From: Paraphaeosphaeria minitans | Taxonomy: Eukaryota > Ascomycota > Dothideomycetes > Pleosporales > Didymosphaeriaceae | DNA: 64,000 nt | NCBI GenBank assembly: GCA_015832175.1 | Contig: WJXW01000004.1 | Span: 1-64,000, forward strand | Direction of reading: 5' to 3' | Part shown: positions 45,784 through 58,030 of the stretch, piece after piece | How positions within the stretch are numbered: position 1 is the first letter of the stretch | Layout: each line of letters begins with the position of its first letter | Made by a program: the position numbers and the translations under genes | The notes under the pieces: generated by a model | Told to the model about the DNA's origin: nothing | What the model saw: only the letters and a program-made list of their open reading frames with translations | The model's database searches: none

Positions 45784-46099
45784 AGTGCAATTAATTTCAA
45801 TCTACATTTGTAGTTAAAATAAGTTGGCTAAACTTTAGTACTAAGGGGAGATAAGAAACACTAGGCAATATTTATTATCCTAGGTTATATAAACACTATA
45901 TTACACTATAGCCTACTATTCTTTAATCTTACTGGCTAAGGTGCTTTAGAATAATAGTAGTCTAATTCCCTCCCTTATATAAGACGCACATAAACGAGTT
46001 TATAACTAGAAGCCTATATAGTGTTTAGTTCTATAGAGAAAAGGTCCTCCTACTAAGGCATTTCTATGCAGCTTACCTAAGTCTATAGTGCAATAGATA

Positions 46100-47650
46100 T
46101 ATAAATAAGTAAAAAAGAAAGAATTTTTTACTTCTTACACTCTATCTATAGGGACTAAGCGCGCCGAAGTAATAGTAAGGAAGAGTTAGGTAAAGAGAAA
46201 GACACTTAAGTAGAGGCCCTAAAAGCGCCTCTAAAATGAAATCGCACGTTAAAAGTAACTAGCTGTTTAGTAGAGAATAGAAATTAAAAGCTAAAGCGTT
46301 AACTAGTAGACATAATAATAGAAGTCGTGCTATGTATATAATATATAGAGGAGGCGAAGTTATTAGAAGATAATAGAGAAGAGGCACATTACTATATATT
46401 TATAAAAAAACTACTAAGAGTGGGCGCTACTATAAGGGAAGAGATAATAAGCTAAGTAGTTACTATAGGTGCAGCTAAGTGTCTACGTAATTAGAAAATA
46501 GTGTTATAGGTATAGAGGATAAAGTACACACAGGGCCTACAGTTATTTAGAGAAAAGGTAGAGAGACTACTAGATATAGTTAAATATAAAGAGGGCAACA
46601 GTACTATAGCTAACACTATACTAGAGAGTAGTATAGTATTATCGCAACGCTCTAGTGCTGGTTTTATAGAATATAGTTTTATATAGTTTAAGACTAAGAG
46701 GTTCCATTCGCTATATAAGAGCGTAAAATAGAAATAGGCAGTTAGTATTATAAGTAAAATATAGTAGCGCTAGATATAGGTAGCGCTATGGTTAGAGTTT
46801 AAATTATTAGAGGGCCTAGTACAAAAAAAAAAGATGCTATCTAGTAGAAGAGGGAAAGGATACACGTCTATTACAAAAAAACTTTTATTTACTTAAGAAT
46901 TTAGTATAATAGAAGAGAAGAAACTAACTAAGGAAACGCATTCTATAGCGTAGAGAGAATTTGGTTAGTGCTTAGATATAGGAAGATAATAGTGTCTACT
47001 TAAGGTAAGGTTTAGTATAGGCGTGTTTGCAATACTACTAAGGAACTCTATATCTAATATCTATATTAAATGAGGTATAATGGTTGCGCAGCTCTAGTAA
47101 TAAATAGATATAGTTATATAATGTAATAATACTATCTTTAAAAGCGTAATAGCTGTGGCGGAAATATATAAGGCGTGTATATTAGATCTAGAGCTACTAG
47201 AGCCTTTACTCCTAGAGATGCTTTTAGATAAGAATCTAGCGTATTGTGATTTAATTATAGATTTCTAACTAGTAAGTAGTTAGCAGCTCCTAGGGGATGT
47301 TAACAATTTGTATAATAGCTAGGTAACACTTAAGAGGGTTATATTTACTAATTAGGGGTACTTAAGAAAGGTTTACGTAATCTATAATTCTGCGTTATGC
47401 TAATTTTAGTCCTAGTATAGGGTTGAAATTGTTTAGTAGCTTAGTATAACCTATAGATAGTGTAATTCCTTAGGGCTTCTTAATAAAGTTTTCGCCCTAA
47501 TAATAATAGTGCTATAAACTTTTGTAATTACCCCTTAGTGGTGCTGCAAGGAGTCCTCGCAGCCTATACGCATAAAGGTCCCCTATATGGGTAAAAGGGT
47601 AGGCTTATGGTTTATGGGTGAAGTTATACAGTTGTGTAGTTAAAAGTTGC
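46100..47650 (+). pseudogene. Unknown E-unit gene, relic (E2)
   Basis: Second copy of the plus-strand relic at 35978-37530, offset by 10122 bp with almost no indels. The EEAxYYIF, LQLFREKVERLLDIVKY and ILDLELLEPLLLE segments are recognisable. Stops are of RIP type. No domain is recognised. Confidence 0.55.
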
Positions 47651-47734
47651 AGTTGGGATAGTTAGCTGGAAATTATACTTACTAGATAGATAGGGGTGTA
47701 AGGTTAAGATGGTAAATTGTAAATTAATACGCAT

Positions 47735-47880
47735 AATAGTGTATTAAGATAGTGTATTAGTGCGCAGGATAGCGCGTTAAGATAGTGCGTTAGTATATAG
47801 GATAGTGCGTTAAAATAGTGTGTTAGTGCGTGGGATAGTGCATTAAGATAGTGCGTTAATACGCGAGATAGCGCGTTAGT
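47735..47880. repeat. 33-bp minisatellite, E2 (4 units plus partial)
   Basis: Same 33-bp unit and phase as the array at 37614, one unit shorter. It is flanked on the right by CCAGTGCGCACGTACCAGCG in both copies. Confidence 0.85.
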
Positions 47881-47974
47881 GGGCTAGCTATTTACGGACT
47901 AGCGCCAGTGCGCACGTACCAGCGCACGGACGATACTGGGTCCAAATCCTTAGTCCTAATAATATTAGGATAAT

Positions 47975-48680
47975 AAATCTCTTTAGGATATGTACAAACA
48001 AGGACTTAAATAGAAACTACGTAAGGAACTCTTATATAGTAGTGCATAAATCGCCAATCTTAAAAAACTGTACAAAGAAACTATTAGAATTAATAGAGAG
48101 TGGTTTTCACTATAATAGGAGCTCTACTAAAACCCTAGGGCGATAAGCTTTAGATAACTAGCAAAAGTGGTTTATAAGAACCCTATTAGAATTATCTAAA
48201 AGTAATAGCTAAGGAACTACTAGAGATACAAACTAATAGAAGATATCTAGTTTAACTACTTAAGTAAAGGAAAAAAAGGAAGGATAGGCCCTAAGCAGCC
48301 TAATAAACGCGTTTCTAATAGAAGTTAACAACTAATAACTAAGACCCGTAAATACTTTACATGTGGCAAACTAGGCTATATAGCTAGGAACTACAGATTA
48401 AAGAACAAAGTCTATTAAACTAAGTTAAATATACTAACTATTAAGGACTAAGAACCTAATAAGAAATAGGAAGTTATTACAACGCTATTTAGTTACTAAC
48501 ACGTTACACTAGAGTAAAGTAAGCAATTAGATTTACTTAACTCACAACTATACAAAGATCTAGAAGACGACTCTAACGTATACCATAACATAGAAGACGT
48601 AGAAGAGATACTAAGATCTCCTACTCCTTACCTATAAAGTAGGCAGGAAGAAGACAACCCTATGTTACCTAAGTATAAAC
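47975..48680 (+). pseudogene. gag: gag of the gypsy element (5'-truncated)
   Basis: Frame with codon starts at positions 2 mod 3. From 47987 it reads capsid-like sequence, then a CCHC zinc knuckle at 48350-48400 (FTCGKLGYIARNY, His and Cys partly changed to Tyr by RIP) and an acidic C-terminal part LEDDSNVYHNIEDVEEI (48560-48610). The N-terminal half of Gag is missing. The following pol frame is in a different phase, as is common for gag-pol junctions. Confidence 0.8.
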
Positions 48681-49359
48681 TAAATGTTTAGGACTACATA
48701 GAACCCCACTAGGCACTAAAAGGAATGCAACCCTATAATAATAAGAAGTTAGACTACGTACTAAAGTACTATCTAGACTACTAAAATCCTACACACTAAT
48801 TCTATATGTGGACGCATTGCGAAGAACCAATATACGCATAATATAAGGCAGAGAAAGAGGAGAATAAGAAACAACCTAGAAGGAAATTATGCTATAGATA
48901 GATATAGACAGACTACCCTATTACAGCTTGCAACAAACACCTCTAGGATAAATAATAAGTAAAATACTTTCCTCACCTCACGCTAAAGGGTAATAAATAC
49001 TATAATATACTTATTAATAGAGACTATATACAACTATACTAGTATACGTGTCTAAACTAAAACTGCAAATACTACTACATGGCTAAACATTTAGACAGCT
49101 TTGCAAACTGCCCTACGTAAGAAGTAATAATAGAACTACTAATTTAACTAGTACATAGAAACAGTGAAGACTACAGGAGGAAAAATAGAAAAACATTCTT
49201 ATAGGAAGAAGAAGAAGACGATCTATATAAGCTATATACTTAAGAATAATAATAGAAGCGGATGCTTAGAAACGCATACTAGGCACTAGAACTTAACTAC
49301 AACCTACACAAATAGATGTTTTTTTTAGGCCTAAACTTAGATAAGAAAACGCCTTTATT

Positions 49360-52300
49360 AAATTAAATGCTATAGTAAGTATAGTATTAGTTAAGCTACT
49401 AGTACAGCTTAAAGGAATATAGACTTAAGCTCTTATAGACTTAAGAGTAGGAAAGAACTTTATATCTTATTAGATAGTAAGATAAGCAGGACTTATAATA
49501 TTAGAGAAAAAAGTACTCTACATTATCTATGTCGCAAATAGATCCTTAATGCCTAAGACACTTTAAATATACTAAGAGGTTACTACCATAATAATAGTCT
49601 AAGGACATAGAGAGAAACTTACCTTAGATGTCTTACTAGGATCTAAGCATAAGTTAGTCTTAGGATTACCTTAGTTAACAATACACAACCTACAGATTAA
49701 CTAGGGTATAAAGAAAATATTATTTAAACGCTATAATTATGTATTGCAAGCAAAGCCTACGCATTAACTAAAAATAATAGTAGATAAGAGAGTTATTAAC
49801 AATATAATACTGTAACAGACAGTTAAAAAACAGAAGTATACCTTAGCAGACGCTAGTAGGAACCACCAGGTTAAAAAGCGTGAGAAGGAGGACAACAGTA
49901 CACCCCTTACCTTACTAAGAGAGTACAGGAAATAGACATATATATTTACAGAAAAAGAAGGAAAAGCAAACCTACTAGAATATTAACCCTAGGATCTTAC
50001 GATAGACCTAGAAGAAGGGAAGACACTACCCTTTAGACTACTATATAGCAAGATAGGAGAAGAACTCCTTAAAGAACGTAATTTTATTAAGACAAACCTT
50101 AAGAAAGGATATATATAACTATTAAAGTTACTAGTAGTAAGCCCTTTTATGTTTGTTAAGAAAAAGGATAAATTAGACAGACTATACGTTAACTACTAAC
50201 AACTTAATAACATAACAATAAAGAACTAATATCTACTACTAAATATTATAGAGTTACGAGATTAACTATCTTAAGCTAAGATATTCACAATAATAGATCT
50301 AAGAGACAGTTACCACCTTATACAAATTAAGAAAGGTAAAGAATAGAAAACAGCGTTTTAATTACGCTATAGACTATTTAAGTATAAAGTTATGCTATTT
50401 AGACTCACAAATATACTAGCAGCTTTTATAGCACTTGTTAACAACGTACTCTATAAACATCTAGACATATTTATTATCGCGTATATAGACGATATTCTTG
50501 TCTTTTCTAAAAACGAATTGGACTACACTAAGCATGTATAGACAGTACTAGAAGCACTAGACAAAGTATGCCTTTATATTAAACTTAAGAAATATAAGTT
50601 TAACGTTAAATAACTTAAATTCCTAGGACACATTATTACTATAGAAGGAATTGAGATAGCACTAAGTAAAGTTAAATGCATTAAGAACTAGCTAATACTA
50701 AAGACAGCTAAGAATATCTAAGAATTCTTAGGATTCTATAGATTTAATTAACAATTTATCTAAGATTATACAAAGGTCACAATACCTTTAACAAATCTTA
50801 TAAAGAAGGACGTACCCTTTAAATGGATAAATAAGTGCGGAATGTTATTTTAACTCCTTAAGACAGTATGTATTATAGAACCTATTCTTATTCATTTTAG
50901 AAGTAATAAACTATTACGCTTTAAAACAGACGCTAGCGATCTTGCGCTAGGCGCCTACGCTAAATAAGAACGTAATAGTAAATAGCACCTAATTGCCTAT
51001 TACTTATACAAATTTAATAACGCCGAAACACGATACAATATATATAACAAAGAACTCTACGCTATTGTTAAAGCCTTAAAGCACTAGAGGATTTATACGC
51101 TTAGTTACTTAACGCTAGAAATCTACACAGATTATAAGAACCTTCTAAGGTTCACAACAACAAAAGAACTTACGCCACAACAATAAAAATAGTCACAAAC
51201 TACTAGGCAGTACAAGTTTAAAATTATCTATATAGCTAGGAAAGAAAATAGCAGAGCAGACGCTCTTAGCTAACAAAGTAATCTAGTAAGAGAAAAGGCA
51301 AAAACCTTCTTTACAATCCTTTATAAAGCCAAAGATAGATCTCTAGAGCTAATAGCAGAACTAAATTAACTTTTAGTAATTAACTAAGAAGTTCTAGAAC
51401 ATCTACAGACTAAGATTATCCAATAATACCACGATAACCCTATATACGGACACCTAGGTATCACAAAGACAATAGAACTTATCTAAAGGAATTACACCTT
51501 TAAAGGAATTAAGGAAGCTATAACAACTTACATCTACAAATGTATAGAATGCTAGAGAAATAAACATAGCACATATTTTAAATATAGAGAGATGTAAGCA
51601 ATTAGAATACTAATAGCACTATAGGAAGATATCGCTATGGATTTTGTTACAGGAATTCTAAACTCTAAGGATCCCATAATAGGAATTAAATACAACAGTA
51701 TACTAGTAATAGTCTACTAACTAACTAAGTATATTAAGCTCATTCTATGTCTTAAAAGAATAATAGCAAAGGAACTTACTTTTCTTATCTTAAACTAACT
51801 AGTTAGACACCACAGAATCCTAAAAACAATTATTAGTAACAGAGACAAGCTCTTTATGTTAAATTATTAGACAACGCTTATAGCACTACTTAGAACGAAA
51901 CAAAAACTATTAATAGCTTACTATCTACAAACAGACAGATAGATAGAACGTACGAACTAAACTATAGAAACGTACCTACACATCTACTACAATAGTTAGA
52001 AGAATAACTAGGTTTTATTACTACCTATAGCATAGTTGGCCTATAATAACAAAGTATTAGCAGTATTAGGATATACACTATTCTATGTAAACTATAGAAG
52101 ACACCTACATCTCTTTAACTAATAATTTCCTACAACAATTAAAGTAAAAGAAGCTATAGATATGGCAGAAAATATAAAGAAAATACACTAATAACTCTAA
52201 GAAAATCTTAAAAAAGCTTAGCAGCAATTAATCTTATACTAAAATTAAAAACGAAAAATAGCACCTTAGCTAAAGAAGGGGGATAAAGTATATTTACTTA

Positions 52301-52730
52301 CAAAGAACCTTTAAACTTAGAAGAAAAAACATAAGAAACTAGATTATATTAAAGTTAGACTATTTTATATTTCTAAGTAAATATTACTAGTGAACTACAA
52401 GTTAGAACTACCGCCAGATGTAAAGATACACCTAGTATTCCACGTATTACTACTGGAACTAGTAGACCCTAATACACTAGTTAAAACCACCTTCTACTAC
52501 CAGACTAAGGAAGAAAATAAATTTAAGGTTAAAAGAATTCTAGAATATAATTAGCATAACAACACGTACCTTATTAAGTGGAAAGGTTACCTACATAGCG
52601 AAAACACCTAGGAACTAAAGAATAATCTAGGAAACTATTAGTAAAAGATTAAGGAATTCCACTAGAAACAACTAGGATACACCTAGGAATTACTACTAGT
52701 ATAGGGGCTAGCCTATAAAACAGACTAGTT
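49360..52730 (+). pseudogene. pol: pol of the gypsy element with C-terminal chromodomain
   Basis: Frame with codon starts at positions 1 mod 3. A protease remnant ALIDLRVG lies near 49430. Reverse transcriptase motifs are PFMFVKKKDK (about 50140) and the catalytic YIDDILVFS (YIDD at 50482-50493, intact). RNase H shows KTDASDLALGA (about 50926). Integrase shows the HHCC region with YGHLGITKT (about 51445) and AMDFVTGI (about 51640); the second catalytic Asp appears changed to Asn (ISNRD, about 51835). A chromodomain follows at about 52520-52680 (VKRILEY, YLIKWKGYL). Chromodomain-bearing gypsy elements are known to target heterochromatin. RIP stops are frequent, so it is not functional. Confidence 0.9.
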
Positions 52731-52744
52731 AATTACCTTAGCGC

Positions 52745-53090
52745 CTAACAGCGTATTAGGATTTATTAACATAGTAGTTTATACTAACTCCTCCTGCGCC
52801 TTAAGCGCTTCTAACTTATCTATAGTACTTATACCGCAATTAAATAATTCTTATTCCTTCTAATATAATTTCTTTTACTAATTGCGTAAGCGCGCTATCT
52901 TCTCTTACGCCTAATAGGCGTAAAAGAGAGCTGCCTTAGCTAGCTTTTCCTTAATATAGAGCTTTACCTCCTTTTTAGCCTCTAACTTTTCTAACCTCTC
53001 TATTTTAGCATCTATTTTTAAATAATCTAGTAAAGGGATCTCTTTAGGCTTATACTTCTAGTTTCTCTATCTAACGTAGTTAGTACACTA
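52745..53090 (-). pseudogene. Antisense coiled-coil reading frame near the 3' end of the gypsy element
   Basis: The minus strand reads a Lys/Glu-rich helical frame: IDAKIERLEKLEAKKEV, KLAKAALFYAY, EKIARLRN, ISTIDKLEALKAQEELV. Stops are of RIP type. The leucine/charged heptad-like pattern suggests a coiled coil. Whether it was a real antisense gene of the element is uncertain. Confidence 0.45.
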
Positions 53091-53273
53091 AGAGTGTAAA
53101 AAAGAAAGATAATAAGTATATTTCTTTTTAGCGTAGTACAAATAGGTAACTATTGTAAAAACGTAGTCTTTTTTAAGATAATTAGCTTAACTATAGTAAT
53201 ATTAAACAGAATAAGATAATAACTTTATAGGTAGTTAACTTATAAGGACATTAAGCTTAGAGGGGGAGAATAA

Positions 53274-53729
53274 TATTAGGATCTAGCCGCGCATAAGCAG
53301 CGGGGCACAAGCTTATTAGACTACTAGTCTACTAGAGTTAGCTAACTAGGTAGTTAGGTAATAGGTTATAGGTTCTAAGGGTCTTAAGGACTGCACAGGC
53401 CTCGCCTGTATAGGAACTCTAGGACGCGTGGGACTCACCCGCACGGGACTCTAGGACATATGGGACTCTAGGACATATAGGACTCTAGGACATATAGGAT
53501 TCTGGGATGTGTAGGACTACTTAGTATATAGGAACGCGAGAATGAGCTTCTTATACTTGTGTTTAATCTATTTATTAATCTATTATTTAGATTCTAGTAG
53601 ACTAAATTATTAACTTATTACACTTTACAAGATACTATTATATTAATAAGACCTTCTACCTTCTATAAGTACTCCTGCCTAAGAACCAACCTTAACCCTT
53701 TAGGACTAGCTACCCTCTTAGATTTAACA
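53274..53729 (+). repeat. 3' LTR of the gypsy element
   Basis: 456 bp from TATTAGGATCTAGCC (ancestral TGTTA, RIP-changed) to TTTAACA, giving TGTTA/TAACA terminal inverted repeats. It starts right after the polypurine tract. Inside are direct repeats of GGACTCTAGGACATAT-type units at 53440-53520. The E3 sequence follows immediately. Confidence 0.85.
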
Positions 53730-53731
53730 CA

Positions 53732-55440
53732 CGGAAGGGGTTCCACTAGCTCCCTAGCTAGGGTAGTCCTACTATAACTCTATATGGCGCTTAGACATAT
53801 AGTAGGTTCGCGTTAGCTAGTTAAGGCTAAGAATAATCCTTTCTGCCTTATAGTTATTACTAAAATTAATAACACTAATAAAGTGTTACTAGAATATATT
53901 AGTACTTTTAGGATTCTAGTCCTTACCCTTAATTACTTTAATGTTACAACTTTATAGCTCTTTCGCCTTTAGGCACTTATTTTATAGGATCGCCCACGTA
54001 TCTTAAATAGTAAATTTGTTAATATATAAAGCGTCTTTTAATAGTCTAGTTCTAACCTAGTTAGATACTAGTATTATCTACCTAGGGCAGTAATTAGTAG
54101 GGAGAAGGCAGGACTAGTAGTTGCCTTTACCCTATTTGTTTCCTATCTAAACGCGATAGGACATAATAGTGTTCCTTATATAGGTTGTCTTTTGTCTAGT
54201 AACAATGGCATATTAATCCTAAAATGCTCTATTTAACTTATTTATTCTATAAGGGATAGCTAAAAGCAATAATAGTGCTCTTTAAATAGTATAAATTAAG
54301 TTCTAGTGTAGTTCTCTTAGACTTCTAGGATGTTATCTATTAAAGCTAAGTACTCTATAATATCCTACTAGATCTACTTCTAGTAAGGCTGTAAATAAAG
54401 CGTTAGTGGCTTCTCTATATTATTAACTAATACGTAGTAGAAAAAGATAAAAATCTTCTAGAGTAGTCCTATGTAGTAGAGGTAAGAGTTCTAGTATAGC
54501 TCTAGTAGAGTAAGGGGAACATTAGTTTTATACTTCTGTATTACTCTCCTATAGGCGTAGTAGGAGGCTTTGCTAGTAATATTCTACTATATTCTAGCTA
54601 TGCTCTTTATAGTTATATAGAGATAATATAACTTTAAATTACTTATAGTAGTTAGTACAACTATATAGCGTAAAGCCTCTACCTATATAAACGTGTTACT
54701 AAACACTTACAGGACACCTATATAGGTAATCTAGGGATTTGTAGAGATAGAGGGTACACTAGCTATTACTACTAATTACTTCTACTTTACTTTCTTAGCC
54801 TATTACAACGCTTTCTAGAGTTAATCTACAAATCTGCTACTAGTAGGAGTAGACATAGGTATAGGGTCTACGCTGGATTTAGCTGTAATCTTAACTCTTT
54901 TAGTGGTGGCTTTAGAGCTATATAAGTTAGTAGATAGTTTAACTGCAAATTTATAAGTAAGATAAAGGTTTTAATATATAGGTGGTATAGAGGGGAAAAG
55001 CTATTAGTAATCTACGCCTTTTACTTACTTACTATAATAGCATGTTCTTAATTCTTTGCCTATATTTATAATATAGAGTTTATGTTCTTAGCGTAGGTGT
55101 TAGTGCACATTATAGCTTATAGAGAACCTAGTAGTAATATAGGTATAGCAACAATAGCAATAAGCGTTAGGAATAATACGTAGGCTAGGAAAGGCTAGTA
55201 CTAAGGTTTTAGAGACTATAAATTCTTTATATTTCTCTTATAGTAGTGGGTAAAGGTTCCTAAGCTTATTAACACTTTCTTAGATAACGCGTCTCTTTTT
55301 ACTAGTTGTCTCTTGTCTATACTCCTTATTAAAATGAGAAAACACCTTGCTTAGGAGTATCACATATCTATATAGTATATAAGTGATAAAGTAATAGGTT
55401 TTATTATAGTAGATGTGTTTAGGAGTCTCTATAGTTAGTA
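53732..55440 (-). pseudogene. Second-lineage OrsD-RecQ helicase, internally deleted (E3)
   Basis: Keeps the C-terminal extension (53732-54215) and the N-terminal OrsD and middle parts (54216-55440). The helicase core between them is deleted. RIP stops occur throughout. Confidence 0.8.
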
Positions 55441-55759
55441 GTAGTGTAAAAGATTTTAATCCACATCTATAGTTTAAATAACACAGCTAAACTTTAGTGC
55501 TAATAAAAGAGGATAAATGCTAGGTAATGTTTATTATCCTAGGTCGCATTTACACCACACTACGCTATAGCCTACTATTCTTTAATCTTATAGGCTAAGG
55601 TGCTTTAGGATAATAGCAGTTTAATTCCCTCCCTTATATAAGATGCACATAAGCGGGTTTATAATTAGAAGCCTTTATGGTGTTCTATTCTACAGATAAT
55701 AGGTTATCCTGCTAAGGTATTTATAAGCAGCTTACTAGAGTCTGCAGTGTAATAGATAT

Positions 55760-56930
55760 ATAAATAAGTAGAAAAGGGAGAATTTTTACGCTTCTTACAC
55801 TCTATCTATAGGGACTAAGCGCGATAAAGTAATAGTAAAGAAGAGTTAGATAAAGAGAAAGACACTAGGGTAACTACTATAAAACTGCCTCTAAAATAAA
55901 AACAAATATTAAATGCGACTAGCTGTTTAGCAAAGGATAGAAATTAAGACCTAAAGTGTTGGCTAGTAGACACAATAGTAGAGGTCGTGCCATATATATA
56001 AAATATAGACGCGGGGTTATCGTAAGATAATAGAGAAGAGGAACGTTATTATGTATTTATATATAAACTACTAGGGGTAGGCGTTAATATTATAGGAGGG
56101 ATAATAAGCTAAGTAATTACTATAGGTGTAGCTAAGTGTCTATAAGATTAGAAGATAGTGTTGTAGGTCTAGAGGATAAAACATATATAGGGCCTATAGT
56201 TATTTAGGGAAAAGGTGGAAAGACTCCTAGACATAGTTAATAGTACTAGACATAACACTATACCTAAGAGTAGTATGGCATTATTACAAAGCTCTAGTGC
56301 TAGTTTTACATAATTTAAGATAGAGAGGTTCTGTTTACTATATAAGAGCGTAAGGCAGGAATAGGCAGTTAGTATAGTAAGTAAGATATAGTAGCGCTAG
56401 ATATAGGCAGCACTTTAGTTGGAGTTTAAATTATTAAAGGCCCTAGTACAGAAAAGGAAGATGCTATTTAGTAGAAGAGGGAAAGAATATATATCTATAG
56501 TAAAAAAGCTTCTATTCGCTTAAGAATTTAAAATAATAGAAAAGGAAGAACTAAATAAGGGAACATATCCTACAGCGTAGAGGGAATTTGGTTAGTGCCT
56601 AGATATAGGAAGAAGATAGTGTCTACTTAAGGTAAGATTTAGTATAGGCGTATTTGCGATACTACTATAGAACTCTATATTTAACACCTATATTAAATAA
56701 GGTATAACAGTTGCGCAGCTCTAATAGTAGATAGACATAGTTATATAATATAATAATACTGTCTTTAATAGCGCGACAGCTGTGGCAGAAACGTATAAGG
56801 TGTGTATATTAAATCTAGAGCTACTAGAGCCCTTATTCCTAGAGATACTTTCTAATAAGGACCTAGCAGATTGTAATTTAGTTATAGGATTTTAACTAGT
56901 AAGTAGTTAAAGGCTCCTTAAGGATCTTAG
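55760..56930 (+). pseudogene. Unknown E-unit gene, relic (E3)
   Basis: Third copy of the plus-strand relic at 35978. It matches from the basic N-terminus to LDLELLEPLFLEI, then diverges at about 56930, so the possible downstream extension seen in E1 and E2 is missing. It is more diverged than E1 and E2 are from each other, including a short internal deletion near 56240. Confidence 0.5.
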
Positions 56931-57489
56931 CGATAGGTATATTATGTAGGAAGAGACTTAGTATAATTATTATTTCTTAGTATTATATGTATAGGGGTTA
57001 TTGCGCCCTTTCTCCCCTATATCTTCTATTCTGTTTTAAACCCTAATCTGTTTATAAGACAACCTCTCTTTCTAATTTAGTTAGCCTTACTATTCTATTT
57101 TATATACCCTGCCTTATGTAGTTATACTTTGTCTCGCTCGCTAATAGCTAAGAGAAACGTTAGATATATAGGTTTTGTGGCCAGTCTAGGGTGGTAAGCT
57201 TTACTATTATAGAGGACGTATTACTAACCTATATATACGCTTTACTTCTGTTCGCATTTTATCTTTAATATTTACATTACTGTAACTATTCTTTTATATA
57301 ATTTTCCCTCCTTGTCTATTAGTAAGTCTTATTCTGGCGAATAGTTACTTATATGCCCTATGCGCCGTATATAGGATTAGTAGTTCTTATATTTCCCTTA
57401 GTTCCTATAGTGTGCGTGACTTACTAGCGCAGGTCGAACCTTATGTTATTATATCTATATTATATTTAAATATGTGTTATTCTATAGCC

Positions 57490-58030
57490 TCACTATCCTA
57501 GTGTACAATTATATATTCTATTAACCTGGAAGTTGCCTCTACCAAATTAATAAGACACGCAATTATGCGCTTCCTATGTCTACTACGTCCTACTTATAGC
57601 GTAAGTAATATAGATTTTAGAGTAGTTACAGCTAGTAGGTTACCTTTTAGTTCTGCCTTAGTATCTAGTTACTGTTGTTATTTAGCAAAGCTAAGTGATT
57701 GTCTTTTAGATTTAACACTTAGTAGGCAGTAAGCGGAGCCTATAGTATAACTGCTTATAGGGGTATATGTGTAACTACTAGTTAAAGAAATAGACAGCGC
57801 TTATAGAGTAGATATATTTACTCTGTCTAGTGTTGTTATATAATTATGTTAGGCAGTTTCAGCTAATGCCTATTAACCTACTTATCTTATAGTGTAAGGA
57901 AAGTGCGCAGAGATATTTTGTAAAGGGCTTAGATTATAATTTAGTAATAGTAGGGACGTAGGCTCTACTAGTAATTTGGGAATTATTATAAGCTCTTAGT
58001 TTTGTGTAATTATAGATAGCAAATTACTTA
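57490..58030 (-). pseudogene. Possible unknown coding relic
   Basis: A minus-strand frame is open for about 180 codons apart from RIP-type stops (segments NYNLSPLxNISAHFPY, LDTKAELKGNLLAVTTLK, RHRKRIIACLINLVEATS). Several stops cluster just upstream. No domain is recognised, and chance openness in AT-rich DNA cannot be excluded. Confidence 0.3.

Larger units (their letters stand above)
45207..47968. repeat. E unit copy E2 (left-truncated)
   Basis: Starts at AGGGACTGCGCTGGG, equivalent to about 35080 of E1, fused to the RecQ-unit terminus. It keeps only the OrsD-coding 5' part of the helicase relic (45207 to about 45783, minus strand), the divergent intergenic region, the unknown plus-strand gene and the minisatellite. 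It ends at CTAATAATATTAG and runs into the gypsy element. Confidence 0.85.
47969..53729 (+). mobile_element. Ty3/gypsy chromovirus, 5'-truncated, RIP-mutated
   Basis: An LTR retrotransposon whose left end is cut inside gag; no 5' LTR or primer-binding site is seen at the junction with E2. Order: gag, protease, reverse transcriptase, RNase H, integrase, chromodomain, polypurine tract GAGGGGGAGAATAA (53260-53273), 3' LTR. All coding parts carry RIP stops, so the element cannot move on its own. Confidence 0.92.
53730..57475. repeat. E unit copy E3 (internally deleted)
   Basis: Aligns with E1 from 30678, but after TTAATCC near 54215 it jumps to the equivalent of about 34437, losing about 3.27 kb that includes the RecQ core. 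It then follows E1 to about 56930 and continues into the unit end that in E1 survives only as 30455-30675. The minisatellite end is absent. Confidence 0.85.

Noticed and set aside
47955..47968. CTAATAATATTAG as a target-site duplication of the E unit
   Set aside because: The word is seen only at the right ends of E1 and E2, not at any left end, and similar words are common in this AT-rich DNA.
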